A stretch of DNA of 64,000 nucleotides from positions 1 through 64,000 of the forward strand of contig JAYKXP010000093.1 in NCBI GenBank assembly GCA_037176845.1, in the 5' to 3' direction. The translations under genes were made by a program, and so were the position numbers. The notes beneath the pieces were generated by a model. That model searched no databases and had not been told where the DNA came from. It saw only the letters and a list, made by a program, of their open reading frames with translations. This stretch comes from Paramarasmius palmivorus. Taxonomy: Eukaryota; Basidiomycota; Agaricomycetes; Agaricales; Marasmiaceae. Positions 1 through 11,825 of this stretch are shown here, piece after piece (the stretch's first letter is position 1; each line of letters starts with the position of its first letter).

Positions 1-1989
1 TTGGTCTATTTGGGGTTTTTCTTTTGACATATCTGTAATCGTATATCGACTGTCTATACATCCCCCCCCTTTACTTTCTTTTTTTTATTTTTTTTTTTTG
101 TTTTTATTTTGATGTCGCCCCTCGTCTTGCTTATGCTCCACGACGCTCATACAACGCATCAAGTACTACTAACACCCATGTCCCACCCTCCCCATATATA
201 TCCTATTCATCCCCTCCTTAATCCTTGGGTCACAGTGAAAGGGCGCTCGCTATTTTCGGTTTTATCTTGCTTCCATATCATTTAGTTTTCTACAGTCTGC
301 TTTGCCTTATCCATTCTACGCCTCGAAATATACTATAAAACTCTGTATCAGCGGCCGCCTTGCACAAGGAGTTAAAGGCTCGTGCTCTTTTCCTCAAGAT
401 GCCCGTTTGCCCGTGTGCGCGCAATCTTTTGCATTGCCCCAGCGCTATTGCGAGCTTGAGGGCAACGGCATAATTTAGTCGTATCAAACTCACACTACAT
501 TTTGTCGATCTCATGCTGCTGAAAAAACAGGTGACAGATGGGTGCTGTCTTCCAGCGTAAGGGTCCGATTCTCGACGTGCCAGTGGAGTGGACGCCACCC
601 CATCCAGGCTCACCGCTCCCTGTAGTTAGGCCCGATGTGTTAGAGTGCATCTACCTTTTATACATTTAGTGATAGCTAAGGCACCCCTCCACCGGCCTTC
701 TCGACCTGAGCCACTAGTGAAACGCCGTGGAGACATAACACAGCTTTTTTTCGAAGATTGGATTGTTCTATTTTAACATTGAAGGTTCACGCTGAGACAG
801 CGGCTTTTGAGTTGTGATGGATTATTATTATGCAAGCTGTTACTGCGGTTTCACCGTCGAATTCCGTAATTGTCAATCAATCTTCTGAAATAATTCTAAG
901 ATGAAAGCAAGTCGGTGCTAATGCCATTAGTCAGAGGATAAAAGAGAAACTGTATCATCTATGTACTGGCACCATGTCCCTTCTGTCACTTCTCGACGAT
1001 GGCTACTCATGAAAACCTTTTACTTCACTATTTGGTCGACGCTGTCCAGTAATCCTTTATATACCGGCATCTAATCAAGCCGCGATCTAGTACATACTCA
1101 TTGTTCAAAGCTATATGTCTCTTTCTCTGATAGCACAAATACTTGACGCACGCTCGCGATACCAACAGATGTCAAAATGCGACATGTTTTTATTTCGTAG
1201 GATAAGCCACGCGAGTCTGGGCTTTTTCAGTCATTCCTCTCCCGACCATCTGATCATGGTCGGTCTTTACACTCGTTTACACCATCCGCTCCTTCGTAAT
1301 CACGGCCATTATTCCCACTAATTTAATCTTCTGGAAAGATTGCTTTTGGCGAGTTGCATGCCCAATAATACCAGGTGAGTACCCCCGCCCATTTCTCTTC
1401 AATTTGTGATCTCCTCAAGTCCTACATTTATCAGTGAAACTTAACTCCCCTGGAAGCATCCTTGGTTGTGACACCTCTTCCGCTACCAATCATATTCTAC
1501 CTCCGCCGATATCGGATTTACAGCGACGTTTCGTCTATCTCACCCACTGTAGCACAGTATATCGCTACCTAGTACGCCGACTAAAATCCTCATTCCTATC
1601 GGGCATGTCCAGATGTCAACACTCACTGCACCTGATATCATCTCCTCACCGTGCCAGTGTGACGATTCGGCCGCTCTCTCGGTGTAACTATCGCGGCTGC
1701 GGGGTCTACGCTTACCATTCCTGGTGCCAACTCTCACCGTTCCTGGCATTTCTCTTCCCAATATACACGCACTATTCCAATCATATCCATTCCCCTTCTG
1801 ACATCTCCATCCAAGTTTTGTTCCCCCCATTTTTCCCTTCCAACCGACCTTTCATCCGTTTTTGTGTAAAACGTATCATCTATCATATCCTCACCGCCGC
1901 TCCTACCACAGACACCAAAACAGACTCTGTAGTGCGGCAAAACATGACTAGTCCTGTCTCCGAAACCCATATTATAAGTACAAGCTACG
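1..1989. other. Leading stretch, no supported gene
   Basis: No reading frame here resembles the membrane-protein family of the rest of the window or any other protein I recognise. An uninterrupted T-rich tract lies at about 71-110. Some frames are open for 70-250 codons (a + frame from 1434, a minus frame at 290-613), but their composition is not convincing and they lack family motifs. Part of 1434-1989 could be 5' sequence of the broken gene that follows. Confidence 0.5.
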
Positions 1990-2924
1990 ACCGAGCCAAC
2001 GTCGCTTTTGGCGTCACTTGGTGCGCGGCTCCAGATCCCATCAACGACCTTGTCAGAACCATCCAGCAGTCCCGTCACATACGAAACGGGCTTCCACCCA
2101 CAGAACTTTCCAACTACGACTATCAATATACGTTCGACTCGGAGTGGGACTTATCCACCGTCACTCGTACGGATATCGATTCTCCAAGATTACAGATATC
2201 GGCGTAAACACAGAGAGGACATTTCACGTTTCTCCGCCAACATCCACTCGACACGAACACGAACTCAGACACAAACTCAGACACCAACTCAGATGACAGC
2301 TCCCCGTCCGGCGATATTTTTCCAAGAAACTCGTTCTGCGATCAATCTTTGGCGCAACAACAGCCTCTGCAGCTCTCCTCCTCACCGCTATCCTTCATTT
2401 ATCGGTATCGTGTCAGACGAAGGAGAGATTACGAGCCGCTTTCGAGGGCAGAAATGGGAGTGAGGTTACACCTTACCCCTGCTACCGTTCGGAGTCAATC
2501 CCCTGACCCGAACTAGCAACAAGATTATCCCGGGGCAATAGCTGGTACTATCACTCAGTAGATGTGAACCGTGATGACGGTTCTGATTTCTCAGAGCGTT
2601 CACCCGCCTACACCTACGCGGTACTCTACCACAATCCAAACGCCGACTACTCCCACTACACGAGGTTATGGTACGCTTACGGCTTCTCTTCGAGTCTGAA
2701 AATGAGAAGGCTCCTCGACATGTACCACCACCTTCTTGCCACCTTCACTAGTACCCCTTCCAGATATCCCACCGCGTACTTCACCTGCAACCACCAGACA
2801 AACCAGAATCCGGAGACACCAGGATAGTGGATGGAGGCCTCGTTCTCAGCCTCCGAATCGGAGACCAGAGTCAGATGGAAGTGATTTGCTTGATATACCG
2901 CCGGAGTATGAGCATGCAATGTAG
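1990..2924 (+). pseudogene. Broken class A single-pass membrane protein gene (PPEY tail)
   Basis: Three family landmarks appear in order but not in one continuous frame. A Ser/Thr-rich stalk-like segment lies at about 2010-2290. A transmembrane-like run (SIFGATTASAALLLTAILHL) is encoded at about 2335-2395, followed by the juxtamembrane motif VTPYP near 2470. The C-terminal tail at 2736-2924 has RRHQDSGWRP and ends IPPEYEHAM. The transmembrane frame meets a stop near 2501, before the tail frame opens, and I see no intron that clearly joins them. I also see no signal peptide or ectodomain exon upstream. The tail matches the PPEY subtype seen at 26.7, 50.6 and 54.3 kb. An unrecognised intron could still rescue it, so 'broken' is likely but not certain. 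Confidence 0.5.
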
Positions 2925-4099
2925 TATTATGGAAATGATGGAGTGATTGAAACAGATAGGTGACTGTTCGCATATATATGTATAGGACTCTACTTATTTG
3001 GGTGTACCTATACCTAACCTGGACATTTGAGACTTAGCACACTTGAGTGGTTAGGATCTCATCATTTGGCATCACGAAGAATAGTAATGCCGGATGCAAT
3101 GGTGATGGCGAGAACAAGTACTCTAAACGACGGGTCAACGATACGAGCGACGTTTTGGTGAGACCTTTGATGCGTATCTCGCTTTGTGCTGTGTTACACG
3201 GGAGAAAGTTCTCTGATCAATTCGTTTCCTCATGTCACCACGAATGAATTGGGGAAACAATACGATGGGTCATTGTATTTAGATGCAAGGTGGAGTGGAG
3301 ATACAGAGGAAGCTGCACGAGAGAGAGAAAATACTAAATGTCGGACCTGTAGTCAGATGTAGATCTCGAGATATAGGTGTATGTTGAAATCAGAGAGCAG
3401 ACTTCGTTTCTGGTGATTGACGCACGATACCAATTCAAGAAGGGTATGATAGTGTTCAGATGATGAGCCCTGTCAAGGTGGAAATCGAGTACACGGGTAG
3501 AACGCTGAAGAAGGGCTTCTTGTGTTAGTGATATCTAAGAAAGATGTGGTCACGATAGAGATATTGCGACTGATTGGTGGGGAGGTTTATCTGCCGGTCT
3601 GTATGGATCGTGGTCGATTAGGCTACGCAGCACAACAATGGGGTTCAAATATCCGCACCTCTACATGCTAGAAATCTCCGTTCCCTTAATGCCTTCCCGA
3701 ATAACATTCCTGCGCTCTGTACTGTTTCAAGTATGACCACGCATTCTATCCTAACTTTGAGGTAGAAGTGTTCATACACGTGTATGGTTAGAACATACAC
3801 CATCGAAGATGAGTTGACATACTGGACACGGAACTCGGTTCATGCTAAACCCCTACGCGGTAGAACAGGAGCCAGGAACCATGAGAGGTATGAGGACGTC
3901 CCTAGCGGAGGAAGAGTATGACGATATGACGGAAGACTGGAGCGCGATTTCAGAAGCTGGAATGGGCAGGAAGTAGACGGAGAGCTTTTGTTGTGGGTGG
4001 GTGCGCGTCCTGCAAGAGAAGGCCATGAGATGCGCGATGATGGTGATGCTGGTGTCGAAAGAAACGCTATATCGAGTGGGAAGGTAGCATTTACACGCT
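2925..4099. other. Intergenic, nothing recognised
   Basis: No family exon, RNA gene or repeat is evident on either strand. Short open frames, such as + 3047-3247, have no recognisable motif. Confidence 0.5.
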
Positions 4100-4651
4100 C
4101 TATCCCGAGCATTCAGCCGCGTATAGGTCGATATGGGGTGGGTTGGGGAGGAACATGAGGGGAGCTTCCAACATCATGTGGTCTTGTTGCAATGGTGATA
4201 TAGGGAGGAGGCGAAATCGGGAGCTTGGTTCTCTGTCATGCGGAGTTCTGCGGTACATTTGTAAAGGTTCGTACCTGTGTGCCATCTTCTCTGCTATACG
4301 TGTTCGCTCTTCCTGCCCACAATCCATGACACCGTAGTCATAAGCGCTCCAGCGGGGATAACAGGCTTTAGGAAGGTACATTATCAAAATGTCACCACAA
4401 CAGGCGATTATCAACATACCGATGATGCGATCTTTTGAACATGGGGCGGGTGCTCTTGAAGGTTTTAGATATCTAGATAGATTAGGGTTGTAGCCCATAC
4501 CGAGGATTTGGTGTGAAGAGGAGGGTTGGCGGATAGGGAACAAGGCGAAAAAGCATGTCGCGTTGAAGGAAAAAAAATCTGTTCGTGTGACAGGAGGTAA
4601 GAAGAATAGGATTAGTTTGTATCGTGACAAGTGACTCGGTAGACCAGTCAA
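4100..4651 (-). CDS. Hypothetical ORF with one hydrophobic segment
   Basis: An unspliced 183-codon frame. It contains a hydrophobic stretch near residues 77-96 (IIGMLIIACCGDILIMYL), followed by a basic and then acidic region containing EERTRIAEKMAHRYEP. I do not recognise the protein. One hydrophobic segment after a Ser/Pro-rich N-terminus loosely recalls the surrounding family, but the stop-transfer arginines, DSGWRP, PPxY and coiled-coil tails are all absent. It could be a diverged relic or a chance frame. No splice sites were needed to build it. Confidence 0.25.
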   Translation of the reverse strand: MTGLPSHLSRYKLILFFLPPVTRTDFFSFNATCFFALFPIRQPSSSHQILGMGYNPNLSRYLKPSRAPAPCSKDRIIGMLIIACCGDILIMYLPKACYPRWSAYDYGVMDCGQEERTRIAEKMAHRYEPLQMYRRTPHDREPSSRFRLLPISPLQQDHMMLEAPLMFLPNPPHIDLYAAECSG

Positions 4652-5000
4652 ACCAGGTACACTAGCGCCCAGCTCCCAAATCTGTGACTCCCGAAGTTCC
4701 GAACTTCAAGATGTCACGTTAGGTAGTTGGAGTTGGATGACAGGTGTCAGTTAGCCTAAAACTAATCATCGCGCAGTGTTATCTCGACTAGGTGGTGAGT
4801 CCAAAACACTCCCATCGTCTCCAACCACTTACTAAGTATCAACATGAAACCTCACACGACGCTCTCTTCTGCTGTTGCGTCGATATCGGGACTCCAGGGT
4901 AAATTCCCTCACCATGATCCTGTGCTGTGTTGCCGTTAGTTCTGTGTGGGAACAGAACCATAATGTTGGACATGCGTTTGCCGTTGGTCACGAACTGCCG

Positions 5001-5900
5001 TCATATCAGAAGCTGATGCTGGTGAAGGGTAGAGATGGTGCTTGATTGATCGAGGAAAGCTATTTCTTTTTCGCCAATAGGTGATGGCGCCTGCGGTCTA
5101 CAACGAGTAAAAACGATTGCACCAGCGATCAAACCGGCGGTTTTGGCCTGCAACCTGGCGAGAGGGTCGTTTGCCTTTGATGTGCCTGGTGGGATGGATT
5201 GACGCGACGATTGTGGATGAATCCAAGTTGCCGTAAAGGATTGGCAGCGGGGCAATGAGCACTTTGTGAGACTGCACCTGTAATCGATGCAGCCGAGCTA
5301 TGATCATTGATATTTGAACGATGGATCCCAAGAATTCCCAAGTCAGTGCATCACTTACGTCGTTAGTATGGTACTTTCCCTGCTTTCTGACAGTGATAGG
5401 CTCTGTGTATTCCCCTTCGAGAGGTGGAAAACTAGAGTTTTTGGTTCATAGGCAACTCTTTAGACCTAGAGTTGAGTACTAACCTGTCCATTCTCTGAAT
5501 TCCGACTAGTCTATATATTCTAGGCCGCAAAGTTGAGCTCTTATTCACCAAAGGTGTACCGTCACATACCCAGGAGCAAAGCCAGGAGAGGTGAACGTGG
5601 CTTTCAATGGGTTATCGCCTGAGGAAGGCGATGCTGTTGCTATTCCAAGCCCTTTCGTGGTCCCTCTGCGAGGAAACAAGGCAAACATCAACCTTTCAAC
5701 TGTCTCTCCATCCTCCGCCTGCCAAGTGATAGTAAGCGTAGCAGTGTGATTTACTAGCTCTACGACCGGTTTTGGACTGACATCTATTATATTGAACGCT
5801 TGGACATACTTGATCCCGACTAGACAGCTTGGATTTCATGAAGATGTGAAGGAATGGAAAGTTAAAGTTTAACGGATACGTACATCAATAGGAGTGCCAT
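5001..5900 (-). pseudogene. Truncated member: intact signal peptide and ectodomain, no proper membrane tail
   Basis: The 5' part is well formed. ATG at 5900 opens a 17-nt exon (5884-5900). A 56-nt GTACGT...AAG intron follows, and exon 2 (5571-5827) continues in frame. The joined N-terminus reads MALLLICLVGIKYV, a good signal peptide. The beta domain follows, with IIDVSPKPVVELVNHTATL, then TITWQAEDGE, and it ends GFAPG at a GTATGT donor. Downstream, the frame at 5001-5255 holds only a short AGLIAGAIVF core. It lacks a full-length transmembrane helix, DSGWRP, PPxY and the coiled coil before its stop. Either the 3' half has decayed or the gene makes a secreted ectodomain-only product. Exons between 5255 and 5570 are unresolved. 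Confidence 0.55.
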
Positions 5901-6643
5901 TCTCGAATATGTTGGACGTTTGGGCTCACACGAGCTTTAGCACCCTCCATTTTATGACCTTCTCCGTTATCAACTCTGCCAGATCATCAAAACAAAGCGA
6001 GAACATCAACAGTTTTGGCTCTGACTTTGACAACCAACATTATGATGGTCTACACATGATGGTTTCAAAGCAGGCATGAATAATCTCATCGTACAACAGT
6101 GAGTAAACACAGGATGTCGAACGAGATACGGATCGGTCTCAGCGACATTCTTTCGTGACTCAGAGTAAGCCGATGATGCGAGACCACCGAAAGTGGAATT
6201 GTAAACCAAGGAGAAACCAAAAAACAGCAGCGCAAAATCGTCAGCTCCGAATCACCAACTGGCGTCCAACGGGAGTTTTCACCTTTACCAGGTTCGAACT
6301 AGTTGCCAGTTTAGCAATAGGTATATAGACCAGCCCATTGCACACTAGAACAGGTCAACAACCGCCTCAAACGATGACCATCTGTTTTCGAGCCCGTGAG
6401 GTTAACAAAGCTTATTCAATGGAATGACTGCATAGCTCGGTCTTTGAATTGACAGTGGTTGGAGGAAGAGAACATTTAATGTGTGTAGTATTACAGGAAT
6501 TATACTGCACCAATCCAACAACGTTATCTCCATCATGAAGCTCGTCTCCTCACAGAATATTTGGCTACAAGGTATAATTGCTCATACAAAACTTTATGAA
6601 AACCGAAGTTCACGTTTCAGTTTGATCCACAACCCAACCATTA
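5901..6643. other. Intergenic between truncated member and class B gene
   Basis: Holds the upstream region of the 5.9-kb gene and the 3' flank of the 6.6-kb gene, both transcribed leftwards. No further exon is supported. Confidence 0.4.
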
Positions 6644-8110
6644 CTACACCATCTCATGCGGCTTCTCATCACACAACTCCAATGCCCAATCCCCCTCCTT
6701 CAACGCCTCCAGATTCTCAATTTTCTGTCTAATCTCCTCCATTGCAGGTTCCTCTCCCGATACCTTTGACCGATTGTGCAAGCCAATCAACTGCGCCTGT
6801 AACTGCTGAATGCGTTCCTCTATCTCCATTTGTCTATCCGTTCTGGAAAATTGGTGAACCTTTTCCGTTGTTACGGTGCCTATAATAGTTTCTGTATCGA
6901 CAGGAGAACCCGCTCGTGAGGTGTATCGTATGATTTCTTTGCGTGTTTGATAAGGCGGGCTGAATGCACCGTCAATGGGGTGCTCGGCGGATTTGTCACG
7001 ATCTCCGAGCGTTTTCTTCTTGTTGAAGAGTCCGGAAGGAGCTTGGCGCTTTGACCGTCGATAAAGATAAATTAGAACCAAGATTCCAATGAGGACGAAT
7101 ACAAGACCGCCGACTGTTCCACCGATGATGGAGGATTTATCGCTGTTTGCATTTGGTTCTGGGGATGGCGTGGGGGTTGCACTAATTGGAATATCACCAG
7201 AAGATACCGATCCACACGAAGTACCACCCAAGTTAGATGATTGTGTCTGGTTATACACATCTTCACCAACTGAACTGGCGGGCTCAAGGGAAACCTTTGT
7301 ATTGCCGTCGAGAGAGTCGAGAGCATCATTCGAACGTGAAGGGGACGACATCGGAGCAACAACTGTACTATTCCCAGCTGTTGTCGTGGCAGCTACCTGA
7401 CTATTGTTTGTCGAGGAGCTTATCGATGAAGATGCAGATGCTGGTGTTGGTACAGTGGTTGTAAGGAGTCTGGCCGTCGATGGTGGTATGTGTCTAACAA
7501 CTCTGTTATCAAGCAGATGAGAATGCAGATTTCGAAACTAGAAAAGCAGCCTATATCATACGTAGATGTTGGTCTGTTGCCTGTCCCGGGCTTAACATTA
7601 ATGGGGAAGGTGAATGCGGCTTGGAACAATGACGTTAGGTCACTAAAATCTCTGTATATAGATGAATTTTAGTGCTTCAGGGTGAGAGTTTGTGCTTTAC
7701 TTTTCTTCTCCGCCGGATACATAGTAAGCACTGGATGTATTTTAGCAAAACTGAATAACTGGCTATCTGTGATCGTCCTCACCCTTGAGAGAGATCCTGT
7801 GCTGTAAATGTGACTATCATCGGCCGAGCTTCTTTGTTGAGAGGTGTCGTCGCCACGGGGGGTGGCACGGTGGATGGTGTAGTCTTGCCTGGGTCAGCCC
7901 ATAAACCAACGGTGAATGGCCCATCGCCGTGTGCCATCCAGTCCAGGGTAAGGGTAACGGCGTTTTCATTTATGGTTGGCGCGTCTGGCTTGACATCCAT
8001 TATCTTGAATCCTTGAACGCACCCAAGAGGTAGATAGCTTTCGAATGTGTAAGCATTTGCATCGTATAAAAGCAAAGGAAAAGTCACATCCACGTCCAGC
8101 TTGAAAACAT
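6644..8110 (-). CDS. Class B single-pass membrane protein with coiled-coil tail (possible nonsense codon)
   Basis: Start ATG at 8110 in a 23-nt exon (8088-8110). A 50-nt intron (donor GTGACT) leads to exon 2 (7783-8037), giving signal peptide MFSSWTWIYLPLGCV and the beta domain FKIMDVKP...VTLTLDWM...VTFTAQDLSQG. The 3' part (6644 to about 7420) encodes a Ser/Thr-rich stalk, a transmembrane helix (IIGGTVGGLVFVLIGILVLI), YRRSKR, and the class B coiled coil SRTDRQMEIEERIQQLQAQ...REK-like helix...EGDWALE, ending EKPHEMV. The segment aligned with a putative middle exon of the 12.5-kb paralogue has TAA at 7669-7671 where the paralogue has CAA. If that segment is exonic the gene is dead. If it is intronic the gene can be intact. 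The ectodomain is about 80% identical to that of the class A gene at 12.5-13.8 kb, so ectodomain and tail have been recombined. Confidence 0.7.
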
Positions 8111-8522
8111 TCTCAAAAGAGTAAGGGGACAGACGTCAATGAGGAATGGCAACAGGACTCGACATATATGGGTCATATTGTCACTGCATCTCAACAGCAT
8201 GATTATCTGTGAGATATGTTCTCACCTTGATCCTCGCATCTTCCTCAACATATGATTGATGGTTTCAAGAAATTGTATGAAAAGATGAAAACTATCGATA
8301 GTAATGCATAGAACACGTGAGTTCTAGGTCTGATCGTTGGCGCAGTCGCTTCATTGAATATGATCAGGTCTCACGATTCGCGTGCGACTCACCATGACCG
8401 TTGAAATTTTCTACCATAAACACATCGGAAAACCTTCATGCACCCTCAATTATCTCCTGGTCGTGTACGCATTCATAATTCAAATCGATGGTCAAAGAAG
8501 GGGTATCAAATTCAACTCTACA
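8111..8522 (-). promoter_or_regulatory. Upstream region shared with the 13.8-kb paralogue, TATA-like box
   Basis: The sequence immediately upstream of ATG 8110 is closely similar to that upstream of ATG 13800. The shared stretch includes a CATATATG box at 8163-8170, about 50 nt before the ATG and conserved at 13854-13861. Promoter use is inferred from position and conservation only. Confidence 0.4.
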
Positions 8523-9893
8523 CTAAACCGCAGCATCATACCGAGGTGGTACATCAAGAACATTTGAATCTCCTGCATCAGAGGGGGGAGGCAGAGGCCT
8601 GAAACCACTATCATCGTGGTATCTCAATCGAAGTTCTCTTCGGGATTCCTGTAATGCTTCCGGGACTTCCTGCTGTCTACCACATCAAGACTAGAAGCAT
8701 CATGAGGCTTCTCCGCGTGTTGATCATGATTCTGAGCCACTGGTTGCCGTTGTTTTCGACCTGCCGTATCAGATGCCGATGCCGTATCTGGGAAAGGAGA
8801 AACGGACGCTGTTTGCACAGACAGAAGCTCCTTTCTCCGAGCCCGGCGCCGGAGTGTGATGACACAAGAGACGATGATGATCAATACAACCACACCAGAG
8901 GCGGTTCCGACTATGAGACCAGCCATACGACCACGGTGCCGGTCTTGGATGTCCGAACTGTTTCCATTGGGCGCAAGACTGTTTCTACTGGGCGCAACGC
9001 TGTATGAGAAGGTTAGGACGTGCAAGTGCCGAACTGAAGTTAACCACACCTTGGGTTTGAGCCCCGGAAGCTGTCATTTGTCGAGGAGCTTATCGCAGAA
9101 TCGTTGGCGGTGTTGGAGTAACCGTCCCACTTGAACCAGTTGTGCTTATCTCGGTATCGGCCTGCTCAATATCAGTCATTTTCGCAGTCATAGATGAGGT
9201 CGTCTGCGTTGTCGTAGGCGTCACAATTGTGGGTGGTGTTCCGGTTGTGGTTGTAGAAGTTTGCCATGGATCATCATTCCGTGGATCTGTGACAGGGGGT
9301 AATGGAGTGCTGTATAGAACAGGATTTGCTTTCAGTGTTCAAGTATAACATAGTAGCAATCCTTCTCACCTTCCCAATGGATCTTGCGCTTTTATTTCAA
9401 TATCTGGAGAAACACCAATTGGTCTAAAGCTGAGTGCTCGATAAGATAATGAAAATTCCTAGAGGGCAATAAAGCATTTACGTTGAATTTTTGATTGCAT
9501 ATACTACGTACTTTCTAACGATAATGGTTGAGCTCTACGGGTCTTCAGAAGGATGAAGCGTACGCACCCTGCGCCCACATTGGTAAATGCGACTTTGGAT
9601 GGGGATTGGGACACGTTTACAGGACCTGTGGTTCCTTGCAGGAGTGGTTCCCCATCCAAATGCAAGAAAAGTGCTATTTGTTCCGTCGTCTCAGCGTCGC
9701 TTTCCGTTTCCCAAGTTATGGTGAGCTCGGCGGTCGTACTCCCTGGGGGTAGTGTCTGCGATTTGGGGTTGACGTCTGTGATCTTCAACGCCACCTGATT
9801 GACACCAACGAAGCCGTAGCTAGGTACCTTGAACTTGTTCAGCAATAATTACAAAGGACAGAGCCTAGACACGTACGTCGCTATGTATACCAT
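8523..9893 (-). pseudogene. Class A member with frameshifts in signal peptide and tail
   Basis: Beta-domain exon (about 9560-9840) with ITDVNPKSQTLPPG, ELTITWETESD and SQSPSKVAFTNVGAG. A second ectodomain segment (PDIEIKAQDPLGR) lies near 9370-9410. A Thr-rich stalk follows at 9130-9340, then a helix (MAGLIVGTASGVVVLIIIVS) with RRRARRK, then SPFPDTASAS. Two lesions are visible against paralogues. After ATG 9893, the signal-peptide part of exon 2 is 1 nt shorter than in the 21.1-kb gene, which shifts the frame if the conserved GTACGT donor is used. In the tail, about 7 nt (GATGGAA in paralogues) are missing near 8668, so the transmembrane frame ends at 8624. YHDDSGFRP and VPPRYDAAV (ending 8523) survive but in another frame. 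A donor 4 nt further on would restore the first frame but gives a poor signal peptide. Confidence 0.7.
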
Positions 9894-11520
9894 TCGCGCA
9901 GGTGGGGAGATATCGTCAAGACAAAAACCAAACACGCCCTTTTTGAGACCTTCATGATCTCGTAGCTCGTTGATCATCACCTATCTGACCGAATGCACCA
10001 TCCATTCCGGATCCTGACACATTCAACTCGGCCGCAGAGCGGAACAAGGTATGGACAGTGATCATCGTATGATCCTGATACAACAAGAGGTGAATAATGG
10101 TGCACGAAGGTAATGAATACCATCGTAAAAGAACCAGATGAGGCATCACATAGGCAAGACATACGGTGAACATGTATACGCCCGCGATCCCCAAAGGATG
10201 TGAAAGAAGTCAACGACAGGAACCAGGTATTGACACGAATGCTTGCGAATAGTGAGCGTGTGATCTATGCATGTATAACCGCAGGGTACATACCTCTCCG
10301 ACTTCATGGACCCGATCTATCTTCCGTATCGCTTCCAATTGATCCGCTATGGATGATATTGCCCATCTAATGATACCCGAAACAACATGACCCAGAAGCA
10401 ATCGTCTAAACTTCTCTATCTTCAAATTTCCAATTTTCAACTCTCCAATTCCATGTAGAGAACGCCACCGTTCCGGGAAACTAGAAAGGAAATAAAGGAT
10501 GTCGGATGAAGGGACGAGGGGTGAAGTTCTCAACATTGAGTAGCAAGGGGAGCCATGAGAAGAAAGTTCGAGAAGCATGTGGCGGAAAGGGTAACGACAG
10601 GCCAATCCGGGGATTATGTTCAATTTCGGGCCGGTAGTGGGGGCGTGCAGAAGATCCTCTGGTTGAAGGGAGCATCGCAATGGTGGACGGTGGTGGGAGG
10701 AAGGGTTGGAGTAGCTCTGCGGGGACGGCTATAGGCAGTCAAGTTACGCTAAACAGCCTCCTTGAAACTGAACGAAGAGGGTGACTATACCCATAGACAC
10801 ACGCTGCCGACAGGATATGAAAGACGCCAATGGCAGGAAATAGATATTGGTATGCATGCTTGCAAGGAGTGAGCATCCGTTCTTTGGATGTATAACCACG
10901 AGACACATACCTCTCTGTCTCTCTGGACCTGATCTATCCTTGATATCGCTTTCAATCGATCCGCGGTGAATGATACCGACCGTTCAACGATACCCAACCC
11001 AACATGATCCAGGAACACCTGTCTTCAAACTTCCCATATTCGACACTCCAATTCCACGTAGCGAACGCCACCAGTAGTGGGATGCTGGGAAGGGGAGACA
11101 GGATGGCAGATGCAGGCACGAGTGGCAAAGTCTTCTCAATGTTGACTAGCAGGGCGAGCCATGCGAAGTAAGGTTGAGAGGTAGGTGGCGGAAAGAGTAG
11201 TGATAACCAATTCTGAGCTTATGTTTGATCTTGTGTTCGAACAATAGGACCGTGCAAGTGTCTTTGGGTGGAAGAACTATCACCGGCAATGGCGGGGAGG
11301 CGGTGGGAGGCGGGGTTAGAGTAGCCCTACTGAGATAGCGGAAAATAGCGGGAAGAAACGTTAGAGTAGCTCTGCTGGGACTATATGCAACAGAGAGGAC
11401 GACTGTACCTGGTACCATTCCCGAAATCGCCCGATGCCCCTCTGATATATCTCTGCTCTATCCCCAGTTCCGAAGTTTCAAGGTTAATTGAGGGAAGGCG
11501 GTAGAGCCGTACGTTTGGCT
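9894..11520. repeat. Duplicated upstream block, copy 1 (second copy at 21.16-22.3 kb)
   Basis: This 1.6-kb stretch between a class A gene and a class B relic is similar to 21155-22330, which sits in the same place beside the 21.1-kb and 22.7-kb genes. Shared landmarks include CTCGGCCGCAGAGCGGAACAAG near 10028 and 21300. Within the block a subunit of about 500 bp is itself tandemly repeated (about 10200-10720 and 10790-11420). Each subunit carries a minus-strand frame ending at a GGTATGT donor-like site, with a peptide of the type AIRKIDRVHE / AISRIDQVQR. The third copy at 21.6 kb has a stop at that place. I read it as upstream sequence of class A genes that was duplicated with them, perhaps carrying decayed exons. 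Confidence 0.55.
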
Positions 11521-11825
11521 GGAGAAGGTTCAATTAAGATGGAATTGACGTAACAAGCAAACACCTGCATCCAACCTTCGAGAGTCTTGTGGTGGCAGAA
11601 TTGAGGGACAGACGTCAGCCTGTCTGAGTTTGTGATCTAGGGGTAATTCGAGAAGGAGGAGTAGCCCATGAAGAACGTTTGGTATCATGAATGTCGAGGG
11701 AGTGATTCAACGTGTGATGGATGTGACTGTGACCAAATTTTTCACGGTTGACATTGGTTAGGTTAGGGTTCCGATGCGCTTGTCCTGAAACGCCCGGATT
11801 GCCGCTCAAGAAACGTCCATTTGCC
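11521..11825 (-). other. 3'-flank segment shared by class B genes
   Basis: Contains a TTGACATTGGTTAGGTTAGG-type segment at about 11747-11775, with GCCGCTCAAGAAACG after it. The same string occurs downstream of the class B genes near 17757 and 22450. It marks the expected 3' flank of the class B relic next to it. Confidence 0.45.

Noticed and set aside
290..613. 107-codon minus-strand frame
   Set aside because: No recognisable motif, no family feature, composition like random open sequence.
9142..9348. Plus-strand frame rich in Val (VVVGVTIVGGVPVVVVEV)
   Set aside because: It is the complement of the Thr/Pro-rich stalk exon of the minus-strand gene. The same shadow occurs at 14900-15232, 23405-23590 and 25373-25555.
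10210..10680. 156-codon minus-strand frame in the duplicated upstream block
   Set aside because: The homologous position in the 21.6-kb copy has a stop and frame differences, and no protein family was recognised, so I treat it as non-coding or decayed.
11750..11775. Interstitial telomere array
   Set aside because: Only one or two TTAGG(G)-like units per site (11.76, 17.77, 22.46, 34.4, 39.15 kb); too short to be a telomere tract.
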